The position numbers and the translations under genes were made by a program. Shown piece by piece: positions 1 to 6,900 of a stretch of 7,861 bases of DNA; positions within the stretch are counted from its first letter, which is position 1, and every line of letters starts with the position of its first letter. Under the pieces are notes generated by a model. It made no database searches, was not told where the DNA came from, and saw only the letters and a program-made list of their open reading frames with translations. The stretch covers positions 1 through 7,861 of the forward strand of contig JAGOCV010000184.1 of assembly GCA_017998575.1 (NCBI GenBank). Direction: 5' to 3'. Source of the DNA: Burkholderiaceae bacterium (GTDB lineage Bacteria > Pseudomonadota > Gammaproteobacteria > Burkholderiales > Burkholderiaceae).

Positions 1-54
1 GGTGGAGGGCGAGGCGGGCCTGGGCGAGGGCGGCAGGCCAGAGGGGAATGGCAC
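1..54. other. Short region downstream of the TonB-like gene, nothing assigned
   Basis: These 54 bases after the TGA are GC-rich. On the minus strand a GTG directly follows the stop and opens a Pro/Ser-rich frame to the window edge, but nothing identifies it as a gene start. No clear terminator hairpin with a U-tract is visible. Confidence 0.4.
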
Positions 55-924
55 TCATGGGGCGGGGCGGGACAGGGCGGGCCCGCGCAGGCCACCGGCG
101 GTAGAGCCGGAAACCGACGAGCCACGATTGACCGGAGTGTATTTGAGCTCCAGCGTGATCTGGCTTTTGACTGGCACGCCCATCAGATAGCCCGGCGTCA
201 CCCTGGCGGCGCGGAACACGGCCAGCGCGGACTCGTCGAACAGTCCGGGCGGCAGCGAGCGCGCCACCGCCACATCGTCGATCGTGCCGCCGGCGCTGAT
301 CAGGATGCGCAGCACCACCGTGCCTTCTTCATTCTCTGCTCCTGCGGGATAGACGGGCTCGGGCGCGTCCACGATGCGTGGCGGCGGGCTGAGAGTGCCC
401 GATAGCCGGTAGTCGGGCGCGGGCGGCAGCGTGGGCTGGCGAAGCGCAGGGTCCGGCACGGCGGGCACAGGCGCCGCCAGCGGCGCGGCGGCCGGTGCGG
501 CATCGGGATTGGCCGCTTCGGCGCGGGGGCGCGGTGCCGACACAGCTGGCGGCGTCCCTCGCCCCGCTACGTCCTGGCTTGCGCGCGATCCCGCTGCGGA
601 GGCGGCGGCCGCGCGGGATCCGGCGTCCGGGACGGGCGGTCGGGCTTCGGCGACGGCCACCGGCGCGCGCGCTTGTGTCGCCGTGCGCGCATCGGCGGGC
701 CGGTCAGGCATGATCAGCCGCGCCTCGATGGGTGAGGGCGCATCGGCGACCGGTGCCGCCCACTCGCCGGTGCGCTCGAGCAGGCCCACGAACAGTGCGG
801 CATGCGCAATGGCCGAAATGACGAGGGCCACGACAAGCCTGAGCTTGCGTGACCCTTCGGGGGGGCGCACCGGCCGCCACAGCGCGAGCTGGGCAGCCGG
901 TGGATGCGGATCCACCGGCCTCAC
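55..924 (-). CDS. TonB-family energy transducer
   Basis: The reading frame gives 289 residues from a GTG at 924-922 and ends with TGA at 57-55. Residues 28-49 form one transmembrane helix containing S37-AIA-H41, the same Ser/His spacing as S16/H20 of E. coli TonB, where these residues matter for coupling to ExbB/ExbD. Residues about 56-180 are a Pro/Ala-rich linker suited to spanning the periplasm. Residues about 182-264 are a TonB C-terminal domain with the YP motif (192-193), EGTVVLRILISAGGTIDDV, and a closing ITLELKYTP strand. A low-complexity tail of about 25 residues follows. The likely role is inner-membrane anchored transfer of proton-motive energy to an outer-membrane receptor; no receptor, exbB or exbD is in the window, so the partner is unknown. 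The gene begins 4 bases after the pilY1 stop, so co-transcription and coupled translation are likely. The start is uncertain: GTG924 is the first possible start after an in-frame TGA at 984-982, but it lacks a well-spaced Shine-Dalgarno, and GTGs at 915 and 870 are alternatives. The 870 start would leave a short basic N-terminus closer to classical TonB. Confidence 0.88.
   Translation of the reverse strand: MRPVDPHPPAAQLALWRPVRPPEGSRKLRLVVALVISAIAHAALFVGLLERTGEWAAPVADAPSPIEARLIMPDRPADARTATQARAPVAVAEARPPVPDAGSRAAAASAAGSRASQDVAGRGTPPAVSAPRPRAEAANPDAAPAAAPLAAPVPAVPDPALRQPTLPPAPDYRLSGTLSPPPRIVDAPEPVYPAGAENEEGTVVLRILISAGGTIDDVAVARSLPPGLFDESALAVFRAARVTPGYLMGVPVKSQITLELKYTPVNRGSSVSGSTAGGLRGPALSRPAP
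896..919 (-). promoter_or_regulatory. Perfect 10-bp stem-loop over the start of the TonB-like gene
   Basis: Plus-strand arms GCCGGTGGAT (896-905) and ATCCACCGGC (910-919) are exact reverse complements separated by 4 bases. In the minus-strand transcript the hairpin starts 9 bases after the pilY1 stop and lies just inside the annotated GTG start of the TonB-like gene, covering codons 2-10 and the alternative GTG at 915. No U-tract follows, so it is not a standard intrinsic terminator. It could tune translation of the downstream gene, pause or attenuate readthrough, or protect the upstream mRNA 3' end. The inverted repeat is directly visible; its function is inferred. Confidence 0.5.
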
Positions 925-928
925 GTGC

Positions 929-3900
929 TTACTGCGTGACCTCGCGCCAGCTGATCCGGCGGCCTTCCGGCCCGGGGGTACTCACCGGGACTTCCTTGCT
1001 CGACACCACACCGTCCGAACCTCGCGTGACCGCGATCACCTGACCGCTGGGCAGGATGATCAGCCCCAGGCCGACGTTCAGCGAATTGGTCAGCGGCACG
1101 GACACGATGCCCGGGCTGCCATCCGAGGCGGGCCGCACCGCTTCGCCGGTGAGCATGCTCAGGTAGTTGAGGTAGCTCGAACCGCCGACGTTGCAGGCGT
1201 TGTCGCCGAACGGCACGTTGCTGGTGAACACCAGGGTGCCCAGCGCGGTCTGCACATCGATGCTGACCCGCTCGCCCGAGTCGGGCAGATCGACCCGCCA
1301 GCCCAGCGTCAGTGCACAGACCGCAGACTGGTCGCTTGCGCATTCGATGGTGCGGTTGCCGGTGTCTTCGTTCTTCACCATCTGCAGTGGCTTGAGGGCG
1401 GTGCGCAGGTTGGCGTAGGCGATGTCGCCCACGATGCCGTCGGTCGAAGCGCCGATGGCCGTGTCGCGGAAGCCGTAGACGGACTGCGTGGCGGTCTCGC
1501 GCAGGTCGTCCTCGCGCAGCAGCTGGCCGGTGCCGACGTACAGCATCGTGTAGCCGCCCAGTTCGGCGAGCGCGATGCGGGTGGTGATGGGCTGCCCCAC
1601 GCCATCCGCGTCTGTGGCCGTGCCTACGCGCGTCGCCTCGGTGCCCGCGGGTGCCAGGTTGTCATTGACATCAAAGCGCCAGATGTTGCCATCGAGATCC
1701 CCGCCATACACGCGCATCGCGGTGTTGTTGGCCGCGATGTTCGCCACATACGTGTTGATCTCGCGCAGGCCGTGGCCGATGTTGGTCGTGATCTTGTCGA
1801 TGATGCGGCCAGTGACGGCATTGATCACGAACAGGTGGTTCTTGCCGTCGCCCGGGCTCGTGTTGTTGTAGCCCGAGGTGAGCAGCACCACCCAGGTGCC
1901 ATTGGCCAGCTTGGTGATCACGGGGCGGCCGAAGCTGTAGCCCAGATCGCAGTCCTCGGCCTGGCCGATGGCGGCCGCGCGGTTGGCATGGCAGGTCTTG
2001 CCGGTGCCGCCACTGAACTCCCACAGGCCCTTGGGTTCGGCCGGGTTGGTCACGTCCAGCGCGTAATACGAGCGCCCGCCGGCGTTGAGGCCACCGACGA
2101 TGATCGTCTTCCAGGTGTTGCTGTCGGTGTCGTACACGTCGCCGCTGATCGGCGTGCCGTCGACCAGGAACTTGTGGCCGTAGTTCACGCTGGCGAGCTG
2201 GGCCATCTTGGGCATGACCGCCGTCGGCACGAAGGCCCACAGCTCATTGCCGGTCGATTCCTCGAAGGCATGCAGCATGCCGTCGTTGCCGCCCACATAA
2301 ACCATCGCGCGCGTCGCAGTCGAGCTCTGCTGGGTGGTCTTGAACTGCTGGTAGCCCGAGTCGGAATACTCCAGCGTGGGTGCCTTGCGCACGTACAGCG
2401 GCTGCGAGCCCACGATGGTGCCCAGCGACTTGTCGCGCTTGCGGTAGAGGCGCTCGACGTTGCCGGCGAGGTAGTCTTCCTTCGTGTGCTGGCCGCGCAG
2501 GTAGTTGACCAGGTTGGCGGCTGCGGCGTCCTTCTGTGCCTGGTTGGCGCCGGTGCTCACCGGATCGAACTGCGAGAGCTGTGTCGCGACCACGGTGGCG
2601 TTGTTGAAGTACGTGTTGATCTCGGTGTTCGTCAGGATCGCGCCCTTGGTCGACGACAGGAGATCGCCGGCCTGCATGAGGTTGTTGCACTCACGCGAGT
2701 TGGACGAGGCGAACTGCGCCAGCTTGTTGGCTGCGGTGCTGCGGAACACGCGGATGTCGCGGTTGTCGCAGGAAGCGCCCAGCTTCTTTTCCAGCTCCGT
2801 GGCAGCCTGCCAGCGCGAGGTGCCCGACAGCACGCCGGTCGTGGTGTTGAGGGTGCGGGCTTCCAGTTCGCCGCTCCACAGTTGGGTCGTGAAGGTGGCG
2901 ATATAGGCCGCGTTGTCTCCGGCGACGGGCGCCAGCGTGGACGTGGTGGCGCCATTGCCCGCACCGCTCTCGACCAGGATGGCGTTGAGCGCGCTCGACA
3001 GGCCGGCGATCACGGTGTCGGGCTTGCCGGCGCTGAAGAACTGGCCGCGCCCGTTGACGGCGGTGTGCCAGAAATCATCGATGGATTCCGGACGTTCGTA
3101 CTCCGTCACACCAGCATTGGACTTGGGGTTGTCCGGGTCTTGCGGCGCAGGCGGCCACGTCGGCCAGTTGAACGGGTCGTTGGGATCCCGGATGCGGGCG
3201 AAATCGCCGGTGGTGGCCGTCTTGTAGTCGTCGCGGTAGGCCAGCGTGCCCGACACGCCCAGGCCCATCACGAAGGTGGTCATGTGCTGGTGATCGACCC
3301 GGTCGTCTTCCTTGCCGGTGCGCTTGGGCGTGACCTGGCCGCGCGAATCGGGGCGCAGGTCGGTGGCGTAGTAGTACTGCGCCACGTCGGCCAGCGAATT
3401 GCCGCGGCTGGTGGTGGACGAGGGCGTGTCGTTGACGCAGTTGGCCCAGGTGGCGCAATTCTGCAGCTCGGGCGAGATCGTGGCGGCGTTCGCGCCCAGC
3501 GAGGCATACACACTCGCAGGCGTCGGCGAGGCGCCATCGGCCGGCCGGCCATCGGCAGGCAAGGTCACGGTCACGTTGGGCGCGACGCAGCTGCCGATGT
3601 TCTGCCAGGCCTGCGTCGCGATGACGCTGGTGGTCTGGCGCGCCACCACGGCGCCGCTCATGACCGACACCGTGCGTGTGGTGCGCCCCTGGTACTGCAG
3701 CTGGTTGCCGCTGACGGCCTGGCATTCGATCGCCGTGAAACCGTTGGCGCTGGTGGCCGCGCGCGTCGTGCAACTGGTGGCGACGTTGGGCGTGTACGGT
3801 TGCACGTTGGGGTCGGGCGTGCGGGTCACCTCGCACTCCACCGTCCGGTAGCCGTTGGCCTGGGTCGGCTGCTGCGGCGTGCAGCTGCTGACCAGCGTGA

Positions 3901-6900
3901 AGGTGGGCTGGCTGCCCGAGGCAAGCTGGCAGGTGGTCGTGATCCACTGGTTGCCGGATGCGCCTGGCGTGGTGCCCGTGCCGTACTGGCACGATGCGAC
4001 GGGCACGAAGCCGGTGTCGCGCGGCACGCAGACGGTGGTCACGGAATTGCTGTCCGTGCCGGGCGTGCAGCTCTGAACGCCGACGGGTGCCGTCGGGTAG
4101 TTGTTGGCCGAGTCCTCTCGGCAATCGGTCCGGATGTAGTTCGGTGCCGTGGCCGCGCTGGGTGTACACGAGGCCACGTAGTCGGGCCCGGTGGTCGTCG
4201 ACGAGCAGGTGATGCCCAGCCAGCTGTTCGTGCCGGTGGCCGTTTGCGGGGTGCACATGTCGGTCAGCACGTCGGTCGTCACCACATGGCGGCAGGTAGT
4301 GACGGCCTGGGCCGTGGTCACCGTGCCCACCGTGCAACTCTGGACGCCGCGCGACGACGAATTGTCGGTACAGCGCGTGCGCACATAGCTGTTGCTGCTG
4401 CTCTCGTTCTCGTTCGTACAGGCGGCAACTGGGGCGTTGTCCTGCGTCACGCCACTTTCAGACGTGTATTTCGTCTCGCAAACCGTTCGCGTCCAGCTGT
4501 TGGTCGATGACGCGGCCGTGGTGCCGTTGGAGCAGGCCGAGTACAGCACGGGGGTGGGGCCCGTGTCGTTCTGGTTGCAGGTCGTCGTCACCCAGTTGTT
4601 GGTGCTGGTGGCGGTGACCGCCGTGCACGACTGCACCGGCGTGTCGTTCATGCTGTTGGGATAGTTGCGAACGCAGTTGTACCAGGTCTGGTTGTTGCCG
4701 ACGCTGGGTTCGGTGATGCCTTCACCGTAGGTGCACTGCTGCACCGGCACGTTGTTGGTGTAGACCGTGGTGCAGGTGCCGTTGTCGATCTGTGTCTGCG
4801 TGCAGGCGTTGCCCTGCGGCGTCGTCGGGTTGGTCACCACGACGTTGCGGCACTCTGTGCGCACCCAGTCGGGCGAGCTCGGATTGGCGGCGGTGCAGCC
4901 GAAAGCCGCCGTCGTCCAGGCCGTGGTCTGGGTATCGCAGACGATGGTGCGCCAGGAATTTCCGGCGTTGCCTGTCTGGTTGGTGCAGGTGGCCGGGTCG
5001 ACGGCCGTGGGGCCGGAATTGTTGGCGGTCGAGCAGGTGCGGGTCAGCCACTGGTTGCCGCTGCCGCCCGTCTGCGCGGTGCAGGTCTGCACGAACTGCG
5101 TGTTCGAATAGTTGAAGCATTCGATGCCCACGAAGCCGTTGCCGCTGTTCGGGCTGCGCGCGGTGCAGGTGCCAGGCTCGACGCCGGTGGTGGATTCGAT
5201 GTTGGTACGGCAGACCGTCTGCGTGTACTGGTTGGTGCTGGACTTCGCTTCGTTGGTGCAGGCGTCCACCGCCGTCTCCGCCGTGTTGTTGTCGGCGCAG
5301 GTGGTGAAGACGCGGTTGCCGCCTGTGACGGTGTTGCTGGCGGTGCAGCTGTTCACGGGCACGTTGTCCTGCAGCGTGGTGCGCGCGCATGTCACCGTGG
5401 CGCCGCCGCTGGTGCTGGCGGTGCAGCTGGCGTCCTGCGTCGTCGTGGTCGTGCGCACGCCGCAGATCTGCGCGGTGGAGGCGGCGACGTTCGGGAAGTT
5501 GGTCGTCGTCGAGCAGGCACTGGTGACGTTGGAGAACGAGAACGAACCCGGCGAATCAGGCGTCGGCCACGTCACGCTGCTGGTGGGCGTCAGCAGCCTC
5601 TGGTTGCTGTCGGCGTTGTTCACGACCCTACAGGTCGTCTTGGTCCAGTTGTTGGACGAACTCTTGGCCTCGTCGGCCGTGCAGGCGTTGAAATTGACGC
5701 CCGTCCAGTTGCTCGTGTTGGTAGTGCAGGCAATGGTGGTGGAGCCGTTGGCGTTGCTGGCGGTCTGGTTGGTGCAAGTCTCGGCCGGCACGCCCGCGCT
5801 GGCCGATCCGTCGAGATAGGTGACGGAGCAGGTCGTCGTGGTCCAGCTGTTGCCCGACGTGGCTGCGCCTGCCGTGCAGCTGTTCACCAGGACGTTGCTG
5901 GTGTTGTTGGGCGTGCAGGTGGTTGTGACGTAGTTGTTGCTGGACGTGGCGCCGGCGGCGGTGCAGGTTTGCACCGGCGTGTTCTGTGCCGTGACGACGA
6001 CCGTGTTGCAGTTGCGCGTGAGCCAGCCGTTGCCGGAGGAGGGCGTGGCGTTCTCGCACGACGCGACGCGCGTGGGCGATGGCGTGACGTTCGACGCGAT
6101 CTGCTCCTGGTTCACCACGTCGAGCTTGTAGCAGTAGTAGTTGGCGTTGCTGCAGACGGCGGCCTGCATGTTCTCGATCGGTGTGGCCGTCTCGGTCTGT
6201 CCGTTGTAGGCCCAGTGCTGCGTCGCCACCGCGGTGACGTAGTAGCTGTACTGCAGCGTCTGCGCCGTGCTCTGGTAGGTGCGGTAGCGCTTGAACGTGA
6301 TCTGCTCGGTCTGCTTTTGCCGCTTGAGCACCAGCCGCTGCTGCTGCTTGGTCGTCTTGGTGTCGTAGTACTGCGTCTGCCTGCGCTGCAACGTGCTCTT
6401 GTAGATCTTGTACTGGCGCTGTTGCAGCTGCGTTTCGGTCTGCTGGGGCTGCGTCACCGTGCGATAGACGGTGGTGGTGCGGGTTTCCGTGCGGTTCGTG
6501 CCGCCGCCGATGTAGCGGCGCGTGCTCTCGAGCCACTGGCTGTTGGTCTGGCGGGTCTGGAAGGTCGACACCGTGCGCTGCGTGCGCGTGCGCAGGTACT
6601 GGGTGATGTCCTCCATGTACTGCGAGGTGCTCTGGCGCAACTGCTCCGTCTCGCGTATCCAGCGCGTCTGGTACTGCTGCACCTGCTGCTCGCGCTGTTC
6701 GTAGGCGATGGAGCGCATGCGGCGCCGCACCTCGGTCACATACCAGAATCCACCGCACGACTGGAAGCGGTACTCGTTGGCCTGATCGGTGCGGCTGACG
6801 GTGGAGCTGACGTTGCCGTCCCAGATCGGACGGGGGCTGTTGCCGTCGTCCTCGGTCAGCGTGCTGTCGGTGTTGCCCACCCAGGTCGTACCGTCCAGCC

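Noticed and set aside
896..919. The inverted repeat as an intrinsic terminator after pilY1
   Set aside because: No U-rich tract follows the stem and it overlaps the start of the next coding region.
3534..3560. GGCCGGCCGGCC palindrome flanked by ATCGG repeats
   Set aside because: It encodes a short PADGRPADG duplication within pilY1 and is explained by coding in GC-rich DNA; no site function is evident.
431..4510. A 1359-codon open frame on the plus strand, antisense to most of the 3' half of pilY1 and part of the TonB-like gene
   Set aside because: Its product is a compositionally biased Arg/Gly/Val/Ala/His mixture with no recognisable domain, while the opposite strand encodes clear PilY1 and TonB domains. 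Long stop-free antisense frames are expected opposite GC-rich genes.
5112..5819. A 235-codon plus-strand frame rich in Val/Leu opposite the Cys array
   Set aside because: It mirrors the repeat (CTxxx and NxW codons read backwards give VQ/LL-type runs), so it is a shadow of the array and not a membrane protein gene.
3722..6058. Possible CRISPR array or DNA-level satellite, because of the regular spacing of about 93 bp
   Set aside because: The units are diverged at DNA level, vary in length and keep an open reading frame with conserved amino acids, so the periodicity is a protein repeat.
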